A DNA stretch of 64,000 nt from Candidatus Bilophila faecipullorum. Lineage in GTDB: Bacteria > Desulfobacterota > Desulfovibrionia > Desulfovibrionales > Desulfovibrionaceae. Both the position numbers and the translations under genes were made by a program. The notes under the pieces were generated by a model. That model saw nothing but the letters and a program-made list of their open reading frames with translations. It did not search any database and was not told where the DNA came from. Where the stretch lies: positions 1 through 64,000 of the forward strand of contig CALVEZ010000015.1 in assembly GCA_944326695.1 (NCBI GenBank), written 5' to 3'. Below are positions 36,014 to 47,150 of the stretch, piece after piece. Every line of letters starts with the position of its first letter. The first letter of the stretch is position 1.

Positions 36014-36694
36014 TTACTCGTCTCCCTGCGCGGCGGGCCAGATGTCGCATTGCCGCGCCGGGGCGTATCCCGCGCGAAACGCCGCTTCAAGATCATCAAA
36101 GCGGCGTTGCCTTTTGGGGCTGACGGACGTTTGCCGCAGACAGGAAGGGGAAAAGAAACGGAAGCTTTTGCTGTTGCCGATATAGGGCTGGCGCGCTTCG
36201 CGGCTGGACAGGACTTTTTTCCAGCAGCCCTCCCGTTCGTCGAGCGCGGCGCGTTGTGCCGCCTGAAGACGCCGGACGAGCTTTTCCGGGAGATTGCGGT
36301 GAAGGTACAGATAACCCATGCCCTTGCGCAAGAGTTCCTCGTTGAGGGAACGTCCGTCGGGCAGGATGATTTCCGCCACCAGCCGCTTGTGGCGATCCCG
36401 CGAAGCCCCGGAAAGGGGAAGGACGTTGACGCGCTTGCCCTGCGTCAGGCGCGCGGCGAAGCGGTGGGCCTCCCGTGCGTAGTACTGGGCCGGAGTCTTG
36501 CCGGAACCTTTTTCGGGAGTATCTATCCCCGCGAGACGCACCCGTTCGCCCGTATCCAGAATGAGGGTGTCGCCGTCAACGCACTTGTCCACTGTGGCGG
36601 GAAAGGCGGAGGCCGCGCCGACGAGAGCCAGCCGGAGTACGAAAAAAGCCGCCCCAACAAGGACGGCCAGGGCAATCTTTCCGGGAAGGCGCAT
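36014..36694 (-). CDS. Exported staphylococcal nuclease-like (SNase) protein
   Basis: A 226-residue protein with an N-terminal membrane anchor or signal (IALAVLVGAAFFVLRLALVGAA-like), then a thermonuclease domain: KCVDGDTLILDTGERVRLAG, GIDTPE (catalytic Asp/Glu), and GRSLNEELLRKGMGYLY. The tail YIGNSKSFRFFSPSC and RFDDLEAAFRAGYAPARQC resembles the Ada-like metal-binding tail found on many bacterial SNases, with fewer cysteines than usual. The start at 36694 overlaps the previous stop (TGATG). It probably degrades nucleic acid outside the cytoplasm. Confidence 0.88.
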   Translation of the reverse strand: MRLPGKIALAVLVGAAFFVLRLALVGAASAFPATVDKCVDGDTLILDTGERVRLAGIDTPEKGSGKTPAQYYAREAHRFAARLTQGKRVNVLPLSGASRDRHKRLVAEIILPDGRSLNEELLRKGMGYLYLHRNLPEKLVRRLQAAQRAALDEREGCWKKVLSSREARQPYIGNSKSFRFFSPSCLRQTSVSPKRQRRFDDLEAAFRAGYAPARQCDIWPAAQGDE

Positions 36695-36981
36695 CAGGCG
36701 TCCGCAAGCCAGCCGGACAGGGCGTCCACAATCTTCCGGGCCTGTTCCGCGCTGGAAATGTTGAATTTGGATTTCTGGCGGTATTCGCCGCCCGACTTTT
36801 GATAGCGACGGATGGCGTACTTGTCCGGGCCGTAGCCGCCGGTTTCCGTGTCCAGTTCCTGATAGCGGAAAAGAATGGTGGTCCATGCCCCTTTGGAGAG
36901 GATCACCTTGTCGATTTCCTTGATGAGAATCTGGCCGGACTCTTCGTATTCAATGGTTATTTCATCGGGTGTGCTGCTCAT
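36694..36981 (-). CDS. Small conserved protein of unknown function
   Basis: A 95-residue soluble protein (MSSTPDEITIEYEESGQILI, VILSKGAWTTILFRYQELD, GPDKYAIRRYQKSGGEYRQK, AEQARKIVDALSGWL). The beta-rich middle with a basic strand suggests a small DNA/RNA- or protein-binding fold. I do not recognise a named family. The start at 36981 is chosen because the upstream extension is low-complexity. The stop overlaps the SNase start, so the two are translationally coupled. Confidence 0.7.
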   Translation of the reverse strand: MSSTPDEITIEYEESGQILIKEIDKVILSKGAWTTILFRYQELDTETGGYGPDKYAIRRYQKSGGEYRQKSKFNISSAEQARKIVDALSGWLADA

Positions 36982-37141
36982 GACGATCCTTTTGCCCGGT
37001 CTGCCGCGGGCGTCCTTGGTGCCGGGGCGGACGCGCCCCACGTAGAGAGCCCAATATCGTGTTTTGGAGGGAGGCGCAAGGGTAGTGAATTCTTTTTATC
37101 CGTAGCGAGCGGGAGGTTTGGGGAATGTTGAGGGGAACAGC

Positions 37142-37169
37142 TTGACTTTGATGTTCCAATAGATAAGGT
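37142..37169 (+). promoter_or_regulatory. Weak candidate promoter of the stress protein gene
   Basis: TTGACT at 37142-37147, spacer 16, TAAGGT at 37164-37169, 47 bases before the ATG. The -10 match is poor. Confidence 0.3.
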
Positions 37170-37216
37170 AAAAAGAACTGTGGCTGGCCAACCTTAATCT
37201 GTCAGGAGGGAGATGT

Positions 37217-37702
37217 ATGGAGATGAAGAGGATCCTTTGCGCAATCGATCTGATGGATACCATCAATCCCGCCATTGAGCCGGCAAAGATGTTTGCGAAA
37301 TTGACCGGCGCATCGCTTTCCGTGGCCTATGTGCTGCCTTCGCGTGCGTTTCATGAAATCCAGGTTCCTGTAGAAAAGGAAAGCAGGGATTTGTTCGGAG
37401 CGCAGAAAACTTCTTCCCGTAATGATATGATGCAGGCCATCTGGACCCGGGCGCGGGAGGATATGGACAAGTTTTTGCAGGAACATTTCCCCGGTATGGA
37501 CGCCGAGGGCATCGTCTATGAAGGCCGTCCCGCCGAAAAGCTTGTGGAGATTGCCGACGGTATCGGCGCGGACATGATCGTCATGGGCACCCATGCCCGG
37601 GAAGGTCTGGACCGCCTTTTCTTCGGTTCCGTGGCCAGCGAAGTGGTCAGGACGGCCAAGTGCTATGTTTTGACCACCCGTCCCAAGGAAAAGGCCGAAT
37701 AA
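37217..37702 (+). CDS. Universal stress protein (UspA family)
   Basis: A 161-residue cytoplasmic protein: MKRILCAIDLMDTINPAIE at the start and the nucleotide-binding pattern GTHAREGLDRLFFGSVASEV (G-2x-G-9x-G-S) near the end, so it is of the ATP-binding class. It dimerises and supports survival under stress; the precise role is unknown. The ribosome site AGGAGGGAG precedes ATG 37217. A single-gene unit with its own terminator. Confidence 0.93.
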   Translation: MEMKRILCAIDLMDTINPAIEPAKMFAKLTGASLSVAYVLPSRAFHEIQVPVEKESRDLFGAQKTSSRNDMMQAIWTRAREDMDKFLQEHFPGMDAEGIVYEGRPAEKLVEIADGIGADMIVMGTHAREGLDRLFFGSVASEVVRTAKCYVLTTRPKEKAE

Positions 37703-37725
37703 GCGCTTTTTCAGGCTGATCGTTC

Positions 37726-37754
37726 AAGCCCGGCCTTGGTGCCGGGCTTTTTTT
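37726..37754 (+). terminator. Terminator of the stress protein gene
   Basis: AAGCCCGGC cttggt GCCGGGCTT followed by TTTTT. Confidence 0.9.
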
Positions 37755-37990
37755 GCGGGCATGATTTTTGGCCGGATGCCGCGCCAGCATTGGTTGGAGG
37801 AAGGGCAATGCTGTCTTTTTCCTCGCCGTAGCCGTAGGATTACGCTTCTGTGGCCGGCATCAGCGCTCCGGCTTGCATAACAGGACGAAATAGGGCAAAA
37901 GGCGGAAAGTCACCTTCCCATGACGTCATTAGACGGAATGGATTCAGCCGCGTCCTCTCCGGCGCGGACGTCCTTTTGTATGGAGTTTTC

Positions 37991-39673
<1,683 letters not shown>

Positions 39674-39687
39674 TTGCACGGCACATG

Positions 39688-39737
39688 CCATACAAGAACA
39701 TCCCGAAAGGCCTTCCTCTCGGGATGTTCTTGTATGG
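39688..39737. terminator. Bidirectional hairpin between ettA and fabD
   Basis: A 19-bp perfect stem (39688-39706 with 39719-39737), beginning CCATACAAGAACATCCCGA, lies between convergent genes. No long T-run follows, but its position suggests termination for both strands. Confidence 0.75.
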
Positions 39738-39849
39738 TGCGGCTTCGAAACGGACGGGGAGGGCGGGGCTCCGCCCTCGTGGAAACTCGAATCGTCTTTC
39801 TCCGGCCTTGGCCGAAAGGCGTCACGGATGAAAAAGGAAACTTTTTCCG

Positions 39850-40806
39850 CTACGCTACATCCAGTCCCCGCGCAGTCTCAAGCGAGCCCGCCGTGAGGAT
39901 GGAAACTTCGCCTTCCGTGGGGATGGCGTCGAGGATGGGTTTGACCATGCGCGAGAGGGTCCCCTTCGGGCCGACCTCAAGCCATGTGCGGACGCCGTCG
40001 CGCCACTGATTGGCGATGGTGTCGATCCACAGGACCGAGGACGTCATCTGCACGGCGGCGAGTTCACGCAGGCTTTCCCCGTCGCTGACGGCCTTGCCGG
40101 TGACGTTGCTGTACACCGGGAACGTAGGCCTGGACCACGTCATCCGCTTGAGCGCCGTTGCGAGTTCCTGCGCGGCCGAAGCCATGAGGGGGCTGTGGAA
40201 CGCGCCGCTGACCGGCAGGGGCACGGCGCGCCCTTTCTTTTCCTTGACCAGCCGCAGAGCGGCTTCTACGGCGGCCTTGGTGCCGCTGATGACGAATTGC
40301 GCGGGCGTGTTGAAATTGGCGACAATAAGCGTTTCGCCGGTGGCTTCCGCGGCGGCGCGGGCCACGTCAGCAACCGTTTCCCGGCTCAGCTTGAGAATGG
40401 CGGCCATAGCGCCCTTGCCCTCGGGATCGGCGTCGGCCATGAGCCGCCCGCGCAGGCTGACCAGCTCAAGGACGGATTCGGGGGAGAGGGCACGCGCCGC
40501 GGCCAGCGCGCTGTATTCGCCGAGGCTGTGCCCCGCCGCGCAGGTCGGGGAAAGCTTGGAGGCGAGCGTCATCCACAGGCTCATGTTTACGACCGTCAAC
40601 GCGGGCTGGAGGTGGCGGGTATCCGCCATGAGCGCGGCGTCCTCGCTTTCCCAGTACACGGCGCGCAAGGGAAGCCCGCTGATTTTTTCGGCTTTTTTCC
40701 AGAGGTCCATCGCCTCGGAAGCGTATTCGGCAACGTCGCGGCCCATGCCGGGCTCCTGCGAACCCTGGCCGGGGAAAAGAAGGGCGGTGGGGAGGGAAAG
40801 GGACAT
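39850..40806 (-). CDS. fabD: Malonyl-CoA:ACP transacylase FabD
   Basis: A 318-residue enzyme moving malonyl from CoA to acyl-carrier protein for fatty-acid synthesis. LLFPGQGSQEPGMG at the N terminus, nucleophile Ser in AAGHSLGEYSALAAA, catalytic His in VSGAFHSPLM, and VYSNVTGKAV. Full family length. The last gene of a minus-strand group with glpX and an exported protein; it is not beside other fab genes here. Confidence 0.95.
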   Translation of the reverse strand: MSLSLPTALLFPGQGSQEPGMGRDVAEYASEAMDLWKKAEKISGLPLRAVYWESEDAALMADTRHLQPALTVVNMSLWMTLASKLSPTCAAGHSLGEYSALAAARALSPESVLELVSLRGRLMADADPEGKGAMAAILKLSRETVADVARAAAEATGETLIVANFNTPAQFVISGTKAAVEAALRLVKEKKGRAVPLPVSGAFHSPLMASAAQELATALKRMTWSRPTFPVYSNVTGKAVSDGESLRELAAVQMTSSVLWIDTIANQWRDGVRTWLEVGPKGTLSRMVKPILDAIPTEGEVSILTAGSLETARGLDVA

Positions 40807-40815
40807 GGCATACCT

Positions 40816-41250
40816 CTACTTTTGGGGAAGTTGCGGATGGCGGAGCGCGAGAAGCTCCGGCAGATGGCGGCGGACCAGATCAAGCTCGTCGTCGCTGACG
40901 CCGGGCATGTCCAGCGGCTTGGGGTCCGTATCGTTTCTTTCGTTCCGGATCATGGCGACGCCTGCGGCCACGCGCCCGAAAAGGCACAGAAAGCGTTCCG
41001 GCTCCCAGCCCTCGCCCTCCAGATACGCGCCTGTCTCCGGGGTGTAGGCGAGATCGGCTTTCCCGGAAGCGTCCACCAGCGGGCGGGGCTGTATCCGCTG
41101 CGCCTTGCACCACGCCCGGAAGTCCGGAAAGTCGGCGATGAAGCGTTGCAGCTCCTTTTCATTGAAAGGCGGCTGATCGTAGAGGGAAGCGGCCGGAACC
41201 GCCGTGGCGCAGGCAAGGATGAGCAGAAGGGTGAGGCAAAAGCGTTGCAT
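40816..41250 (-). CDS. Exported protein of unknown function
   Basis: A 144-residue protein with a clear signal peptide (CLTLLLILACATAVPAAS, cleaved near residue 21) and a soluble remainder with FNEKELQRFIADFPDFRAWC and FLCLFGRVAAGVAMIRNE. Predicted periplasmic. I know no function; the architecture resembles serine protease-inhibitor-like small exported proteins of this bacterial group only in length. It lies between glpX (48 bases) and fabD (9 bases) and is probably co-transcribed. Confidence 0.75.
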   Translation of the reverse strand: MQRFCLTLLLILACATAVPAASLYDQPPFNEKELQRFIADFPDFRAWCKAQRIQPRPLVDASGKADLAYTPETGAYLEGEGWEPERFLCLFGRVAAGVAMIRNERNDTDPKPLDMPGVSDDELDLVRRHLPELLALRHPQLPQK

Positions 41251-41298
41251 GGGCGTGTCGTCGCTTGAAGGAAGGGGCGGGAGGGCCCGCCCCGGGAA

Positions 41299-42291
41299 TC
41301 AATCGTACTTGATGGAGCTGATCTGCATCAGCTTGTTCCAGTTGTGATGGGATTCGATATAGCGCAGAGTGCCCGTTTTGCTGCGGATGATCATGGAGTG
41401 CGTGACCGCCCCCTGACCGGAGAAGTGGACGCCGCGCAGGAAGGTGCCCCCGGAAATGCCCGTAGCGGCGAAGAAAACGTCATCTCCTTGAACGAGGGTG
41501 TCGGCGTCGAGAATCCTGGTCAGATCGATACCCGCCTTTTCGATGGCCTTGCGTTCCGCCTCGGACTGCGGATCGAGGCGGGCGAGCATGGCTCCTCCCG
41601 CGCCCTTGATGGCGCAGGCGGCGAGCACGCCTTCGGGAGTGCCCCCCGTGCCCATCATCACGTCCACTTCCGAGCGCTGGTCCACGGCCATGAGCGCGCC
41701 CGCCACGTCGCCGTCGGTGTGCAACTGGATGCGCGCGCCCACGGAGCGGATTTCCTGAATGAGTTTCTGGTGGCGGGGCTTGTCGAGGACGAAGACCACG
41801 AGGTCGTTGGTGTCCTTGCCGAGCGCCTTGGCGATGAGACGGAGGTTGACGTGCACGGGCGCGTCAAGGTCGATGACGTCTTTCGCCGCGGCTCCCACCA
41901 CCAGCTTTTGCATGTAGTAGCTCGGCCCGGGATTGTACATGCTTCCCGCCGGGGCCGCACCGACCACCGCGATGGCGTTGGGGCGGCCGAAGGCGAGGAG
42001 GTTGGTGCCTTCCACCGGGTCCACGGCGATATCGAGAGCGGGGCCCGTCCCCATGCCGATGACCTCGCCGTTGTAGAGCATGGGGGCTTCGTCCTTTTCG
42101 CCTTCGCCGATGATCACCGTACCCGCGATGGGAAGGGAATTGAAGGACAGGCGCATGGCGTCCACGGCCGCGCCGTCTCCGGCGTTTTTGTCGCCACGGC
42201 CGAGCCAGCGGGCGGAGGCCAGCGCGGCGGCCTCGGTGACGCGGACGAGATCAAAGGCAAGGTTGCGTTCGGGCGCTTCCATAAGAGACAT
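41299..42291 (-). CDS. glpX: Class II fructose-1,6-bisphosphatase GlpX
   Basis: A 330-residue gluconeogenic phosphatase. The Li-sensitive phosphatase motifs are visible: GDKNAGDGAAVDAMR, IGEGEKDEAPML, DIAVDPVEGTNLLAFG (metal and catalytic acids) and VMMGTGGTPEGVLAACAIKG. Mn-dependent hydrolysis of fructose 1,6-bisphosphate to fructose 6-phosphate in the cytoplasm. First of three minus-strand genes and divergent from hrpB, so its promoter lies within 42292-42462. Confidence 0.96.
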   Translation of the reverse strand: MSLMEAPERNLAFDLVRVTEAAALASARWLGRGDKNAGDGAAVDAMRLSFNSLPIAGTVIIGEGEKDEAPMLYNGEVIGMGTGPALDIAVDPVEGTNLLAFGRPNAIAVVGAAPAGSMYNPGPSYYMQKLVVGAAAKDVIDLDAPVHVNLRLIAKALGKDTNDLVVFVLDKPRHQKLIQEIRSVGARIQLHTDGDVAGALMAVDQRSEVDVMMGTGGTPEGVLAACAIKGAGGAMLARLDPQSEAERKAIEKAGIDLTRILDADTLVQGDDVFFAATGISGGTFLRGVHFSGQGAVTHSMIIRSKTGTLRYIESHHNWNKLMQISSIKYD

Positions 42292-42462
42292 ATCGCTCTC
42301 CAGAAATTGATGTTTGAGGAAGCCGCCGGGCCGAGAGGACGCTTTCGTTCCGGCGCGCCGTCAGACGATAGCTCAGGCGAAGCGCATCTTCAAGAAAAAG
42401 GTGGCCGCGGAAGGCGTCCGCGTCCGCTTTTCGCCAGCGGGGATTCATGGTATGGAAAAAAG

Positions 42463-44997
42463 ATGCGCTCCTTCATGCCCCCTCTTCCCGTTGATGCCCA
42501 GCTTCCTGAATTGCTGGCCGCGCTGTCGGCCTCGACCCGCTGCGTCCTCGAAGCGCCGCCCGGCGCGGGCAAGACGACCCGCGTCCCGCTCGCCCTCCTT
42601 GAGGCGGAATGGCTGGCGGGCCGTTCCATCGTCATGCTTGAGCCCCGGCGCATGGCCGCGCGCAACGCCGCCCGCTACATGGCTTCGCTTTTGGGGGAAG
42701 ACGTGGGGCGGACCGTCGGCTACCGGGTGCGCCTCGACAGCCGCGTCGGACCCGCGACGCGCATTGTCGTCGTCACGGAGGGCATCCTCACCCGCATGTT
42801 GCAGGACGATCCCGAGCTGAGCGGGGTAGGGTGTCTCATTTTCGACGAGTTCCACGAGCGCAGCCTGCACGCCGATCTCGGGCTGGCCCTCGCGCTGGAT
42901 TGTCAGGAAGGCCTGCGGGAAACGTTGCGGATTCTGGTCATGTCCGCGACGTTGGACGCGGCGTCCATCTTGGCCCTGCTTGAACGCAATTTTTCCGGGC
43001 CTGTTCCCTCCTTGCGCAGCGAGGGGCGCGCATGGCCGGTCGAGACGCGCTATCTGCCTCCGGCCCGTGCCGACAGGCCGCTGGAAAGGGATGTGGCGGA
43101 AGCGGTCCGCCGGGCCTTGCGCGAGGAGACGGGCAGCGTGCTGGTCTTTCTGCCCGGCGTGGGGGAAATCCGCAAGGTGGAGGCGCTCCTTCAGGATATT
43201 CGCAGCGATACCGTGCGGCTTTGTCCCCTTTACGGCGATCTTTCCTTGGCCGAACAGGATGCGGCCATTGCCCCCCTGCCTTCCCCGCTGCGGAAAGTCG
43301 TTCTGGCGACCTCCATAGCGGAAACCAGCCTGACCATAGAAGGCGTGCGCGTCGTCGTGGATGCCGGGCTTTCCCGGACCCTGCGCTTCGATGCGGGAAG
43401 CGGCATGTCCCGCCTCGTCACGGGCCGCGTTTCCCTTGCCGCCGCCGCGCAGCGCCGGGGCCGTGCCGGACGCACCGAAGCCGGCGTCTGTTATCGCCTT
43501 TGGCATGAGGGCGAGGAGCCGGGGATGGCCGCGCACGCCCGGCCCGAAATCCTCGAAGCCGACATGGCTCCCCTTTGCCTTGAACTGGCCGTCTGGGGCG
43601 TGGCGCATCCTTCCGCCCTGCGGTGGCTGGACGAGCCGCCGGAAGAGGGCGTGCGGCAGGCTCTTGCCCTGCTGCGCGGTTTGGGGGCCGTGGACGGCGC
43701 GGGCCGCGCGACGCCCCGGGGACGGGCGATGGCCCGCCTTCCTCTGCATCCCCGTTTGGCTCATATGCTTTTGGAGGGCGCGGCGCTGGGAATGGGCCGG
43801 ACCGCCTGCCTCCTGGCGGCTTTGGCCGAAGAGCGCGATCCTTTGGCTGTGCCGGAAGTCGACGTCCGCTCGCGCCTTGCCCTTCTCGAAGGGGGAGGCG
43901 GAGGATCGCTTGCCGCGCGCATCCGAGAGGCGGCGAGGCAGTTCGCGCGGTTGCTTTCCCTCAAGGGAAAGGCTTCGGAGGTTCCTTCTTTTGATGAGGC
44001 GGAACGGGCGGGCGCGCTGCTTGCGCTGGCCTATCCCGACCGGGTGGCGCAGCGGCGCGAGCGCGGGAGTTTTCGTTTGGCACAGGGGCGGGGAGCCTTT
44101 CTTGATCCGCATGATCCGCTGGCGGACGAGCTCTTTCTGGCGGTGGGCGGTCTGAATGCCGCCTCGGGCAACGCGCGGATTTGGCAGGCCGCTCCCCTTT
44201 CCCGCGAGACGTTGGAAGCGTTGTACGGCTCGCGTTTTGAAACCCGGTCCGATGTCTTTTGGGATGAGCGGCAGGAAGCCGGGGCCGCCAGCCGCCGGAC
44301 GTATTACGGGGCCCTTGTTCTGGAAGAGCGCCCCCTTCGCGAAGGCGGGGGCGATCTGGCCGGGCAACGCGCTTCGGCTGTGCTGGACGGCATCCGCCGC
44401 CTCGGGCTGTCCTGCCTGCCGTGGACGGAAGAACTCGAACAGTGGCGCTTGCGGGTGCGCCTGCTGGCGTCCCTTGAGCCTGAGGCGTGGCCCGATCTTT
44501 CCGACGCCGTCCTGCTGGCCGATCTCGAAAGCTGGCTGGCCCCTTTTCTCGAAGGGATTTCCCGGCGGTCCCACTTCTCCCGTATCGATCTCGGCGCGGC
44601 CTTGCGCTCGCTTGTGCCGTGGGACAAGCTGCGGCGTGTGGAACGGGAGGTTCCGGCTGCTCTGGAAGTGCCTTCCGGCTCCCATGTCCGCCTGCGTTAC
44701 GAGGCTTCCCCGGAAGGCGCCGTTCCGGTTCTGGCCGTCAAATTGCAGGAGCTTTTCGGGATGGTGAAAACGCCCGCCGTGGCCGGAGGGAGAGTGCCCG
44801 TCCTCGTGCACCTGCTTTCTCCTGCGGGAAGGCCCCTGCAAATCACGCGTGACCTTGAGCATTTCTGGCGGCACGGCTATCCCCTTGTGCGTGCCGAGAT
44901 GCGCGGACGCTACCCCAAACACCCGTGGCCGGAAGACCCTTTTACGGCCATGCCGACCCGGCACACGAACCGGCGCCTGCGTGCTTCCGCTCCCTGA
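42463..44997 (+). CDS. hrpB: DEAH-type ATP-dependent helicase HrpB
   Basis: An 844-residue RNA helicase-like protein: motif I EAPPGAGKTTRVPLALLEA (Lys37), motif Ia LEPRRMAARNAARYMA, motif II FDEFHERSLHADLGLALA, motif III MSATLDA, motif V ATSIAETSLTIEGVRVVVDAG, motif VI QRRGRAGRTEAGVCYRLW, then an HA2 region and the HrpB-specific C terminus (ELFGMVKTP, RPLQITRDLEHFW). ATG 42463 is chosen because the family begins just before the LPVDAQLPELL segment; the long upstream extension lies over glpX on the other strand. The cellular substrate is unknown. Confidence 0.95.
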   Translation: MRSFMPPLPVDAQLPELLAALSASTRCVLEAPPGAGKTTRVPLALLEAEWLAGRSIVMLEPRRMAARNAARYMASLLGEDVGRTVGYRVRLDSRVGPATRIVVVTEGILTRMLQDDPELSGVGCLIFDEFHERSLHADLGLALALDCQEGLRETLRILVMSATLDAASILALLERNFSGPVPSLRSEGRAWPVETRYLPPARADRPLERDVAEAVRRALREETGSVLVFLPGVGEIRKVEALLQDIRSDTVRLCPLYGDLSLAEQDAAIAPLPSPLRKVVLATSIAETSLTIEGVRVVVDAGLSRTLRFDAGSGMSRLVTGRVSLAAAAQRRGRAGRTEAGVCYRLWHEGEEPGMAAHARPEILEADMAPLCLELAVWGVAHPSALRWLDEPPEEGVRQALALLRGLGAVDGAGRATPRGRAMARLPLHPRLAHMLLEGAALGMGRTACLLAALAEERDPLAVPEVDVRSRLALLEGGGGGSLAARIREAARQFARLLSLKGKASEVPSFDEAERAGALLALAYPDRVAQRRERGSFRLAQGRGAFLDPHDPLADELFLAVGGLNAASGNARIWQAAPLSRETLEALYGSRFETRSDVFWDERQEAGAASRRTYYGALVLEERPLREGGGDLAGQRASAVLDGIRRLGLSCLPWTEELEQWRLRVRLLASLEPEAWPDLSDAVLLADLESWLAPFLEGISRRSHFSRIDLGAALRSLVPWDKLRRVEREVPAALEVPSGSHVRLRYEASPEGAVPVLAVKLQELFGMVKTPAVAGGRVPVLVHLLSPAGRPLQITRDLEHFWRHGYPLVRAEMRGRYPKHPWPEDPFTAMPTRHTNRRLRASAP

Positions 44998-45409
44998 GCC
45001 GTGTTTTGCGCCCCTTTCCTCGTCTTTAGCGGGAGGGGTGGGAGAGGTGGCCCGGCTTCTCTCAAAAAGGTTACGCCGCCGCCTTCTCCTGAAAAACGGC
45101 GTTTCCGGGGAGAACGCTGCTGGCACGGCGTTGACCCTTGTCCACTCTTGGCCTGTGGGAAACGGCTTTTGTCCGGTGCCTGAAGAAGAGATGATCTGCG
45201 AAGCGCCGGACGCCGCCGGGTCTACGCGGGCTTTCCGGCGTGAAGGCCGGACTTGGCAGTATCCCTGCGTCGGCTCGCGGCAGCGGGGGGTTCGTCAAGC
45301 GGGCTGCGGGAGAGCCCATACAGGGCTTACTTTACTTTTCCGCCTGTTGCGGTAGAATACTCGCTTTATGTCTCTCTATTATTAACCGTTCCCATCCCGA
45401 GGTATCTCC
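44998..45409. other. Non-coding stretch before argS
   Basis: About 410 bases without a credible gene; overlapping frames read as low-complexity arginine-rich sequence. The right end holds the argS promoter candidate. Confidence 0.5.
45331..45358 (+). promoter_or_regulatory. Candidate promoter of argS
   Basis: TTTACT at 45331-45336, spacer 16, TAGAAT at 45353-45358, 51 bases before the ATG. Confidence 0.5.
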
Positions 45410-47065
45410 ATGCGCGCCGAGCAGCATCTTGAGGCTTCTTTCAGAGCTGTATTGAACGATATGCAACTTCCGTGGCCGGACAAGGCCGTTATCGAACCCT
45501 CCAAGGACCCCAAACACGGCGATCTGGCTTCCAACCTCGCGCTGGTGTCGGCGAAGGCGGCGGGGATGCCCCCGCGTGAACTGGCCGCGAAGATGGCCGA
45601 AGCCCTGCGCGCCCGCGATACGTCATTGGCCTGTGTCGAAGTGGCGGGCCCCGGTTTTCTGAACGTGACCTTCAGTCCTGATTTCTGGCAGGACGTGGTG
45701 CGGCGCGTGGACGCGGGCGGGAAAGACTTCGGGCGCTCTTCGGCGGGCGGAGGCTGCAAGGTGCAGGTGGAATACGTTTCCGCCAACCCCACCGGGCCCC
45801 TGCATATCGGGCATGGGCGCGGCGCGGCCGTAGGCGATACGCTGGCGCGCATCCTGCGTTTCGCTGGATACGATGTGACCACGGAATATTACATCAACGA
45901 CGCCGGACGCCAGATGCGTCTGCTCGGCCTGTCCATCTGGCTGCGGGCCAAGGAATTGGCGGGGATGCCCGTCGATTGGCCGGAAGATTACTACCGCGGC
46001 AGCTATATCATTGATATAGCACGCGAGATGGTGGAAAAGGAACCTGATCTCCTTTCGCTGTCCGATGCCGAAGGGCAGGATAGATGCTTCGCCTACGGGA
46101 TGCGCACGATTCTTGACGGCATCAAGGCGGACCTGCGCGAGTTCCGTGTGGAGCATCAGGTGTGGTTTTCCGAGCGTTCGCTGGTCGAACGCGGGGCGGT
46201 GGAGGAAACATTCCGGCGGCTGCGGGAAGCGGGCCTGTCCTTTGAAAAGGACGGCGCGCTGTGGTTCCGCACCACGGATTTCGGTGACGACAAGGACCGC
46301 GTCCTGAAAAAGTCGGACGGTTCGCTCACCTACTTCGCCTCCGATATCGCCTATCATGACGACAAGTACCGCCGCGGCTTCGACCGGGTCGTGGACGTCT
46401 GGGGCGCGGATCATCACGGTTACGTGCCCAGAATGCGGGCGGCTGTGCAGGCGGTGGGCCGCAAGGCGGACGATTTGGACGTGGTGCTCATCCAGCTTGT
46501 GAACCTCCTTGAGAACGGGACGCAGGTGGCCATGTCCACCCGGGCCGGGCAGTTCGAGACGCTGGCCGACGTCGTCAAGGAAGTGGGCGTCGACGCCGCG
46601 CGCTTCATGTTCCTCTCGCGCAAGAGCGACAGCCATCTGGATTTCGATCTCGCTCTGGTGAAGCAGCGTTCGATGGACAACCCGGTGTATTATGTCCAGT
46701 ATGCCCACGCCCGTGTGCGCTCCGTACTGCGCAAGGCGGCGGAAGCCGGGCTGACGCTGCCCGAAACCGTGGATTTGGCTGTCCTCGAACCTCTTTCCGA
46801 GCCGGAGGATTTGGCGCTTTTGCGGTATCTTGATCGCTTTGAGGACGTGGCGCTGGGCGCGGCGCAGGCTCTCGCCCCTCACCACATCAGCTATTATCTG
46901 ATGGAACTGGCGGGCCTCCTGCACAGCTATTACGCCAAGCATCCGGTCCTTCAGGCGGCCGAGCCCTCTCTTGCTCTGGCGCGGCTGGCCCTCCTCCGGG
47001 CTGTGGGGCAGGTCGTGAAAAACGGTTTGGAACTGCTTGGCGTGAGTGCTCCCGAAAGCATGTAG
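45410..47065 (+). CDS. argS: Arginyl-tRNA synthetase
   Basis: A 551-residue class I synthetase. The N-terminal Add-1 region is followed by the HIGH motif in [20 protein letters not shown] (about residue 130), the ArgRS pattern [20 protein letters not shown], the catalytic lysine loop [20 protein letters not shown], and an anticodon-binding alpha-helical C terminus ending [10 protein letters not shown]. It charges tRNA-Arg. First gene of a plus-strand series with the SPOR protein and mla genes; 85 bases separate argS from the next gene. Confidence 0.97.
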   Translation: MRAEQHLEASFRAVLNDMQLPWPDKAVIEPSKDPKHGDLASNLALVSAKAAGMPPRELAAKMAEALRARDTSLACVEVAGPGFLNVTFSPDFWQDVVRRVDAGGKDFGRSSAGGGCKVQVEYVSANPTGPLHIGHGRGAAVGDTLARILRFAGYDVTTEYYINDAGRQMRLLGLSIWLRAKELAGMPVDWPEDYYRGSYIIDIAREMVEKEPDLLSLSDAEGQDRCFAYGMRTILDGIKADLREFRVEHQVWFSERSLVERGAVEETFRRLREAGLSFEKDGALWFRTTDFGDDKDRVLKKSDGSLTYFASDIAYHDDKYRRGFDRVVDVWGADHHGYVPRMRAAVQAVGRKADDLDVVLIQLVNLLENGTQVAMSTRAGQFETLADVVKEVGVDAARFMFLSRKSDSHLDFDLALVKQRSMDNPVYYVQYAHARVRSVLRKAAEAGLTLPETVDLAVLEPLSEPEDLALLRYLDRFEDVALGAAQALAPHHISYYLMELAGLLHSYYAKHPVLQAAEPSLALARLALLRAVGQVVKNGLELLGVSAPESM

Positions 47066-47150
47066 CGCCACCGTCCGGGCGGGCCTCGCCGCTGCGGGGC
47101 CCCCCTTCGCCTGAATGCACAGGGGACGCTTTTAGTCATCAGGAGAAACC

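Noticed and set aside
41344..42462. Long in-frame extension upstream of hrpB
   Set aside because: It lies entirely over glpX on the opposite strand, has shadow-like composition and is not part of the HrpB family sequence.
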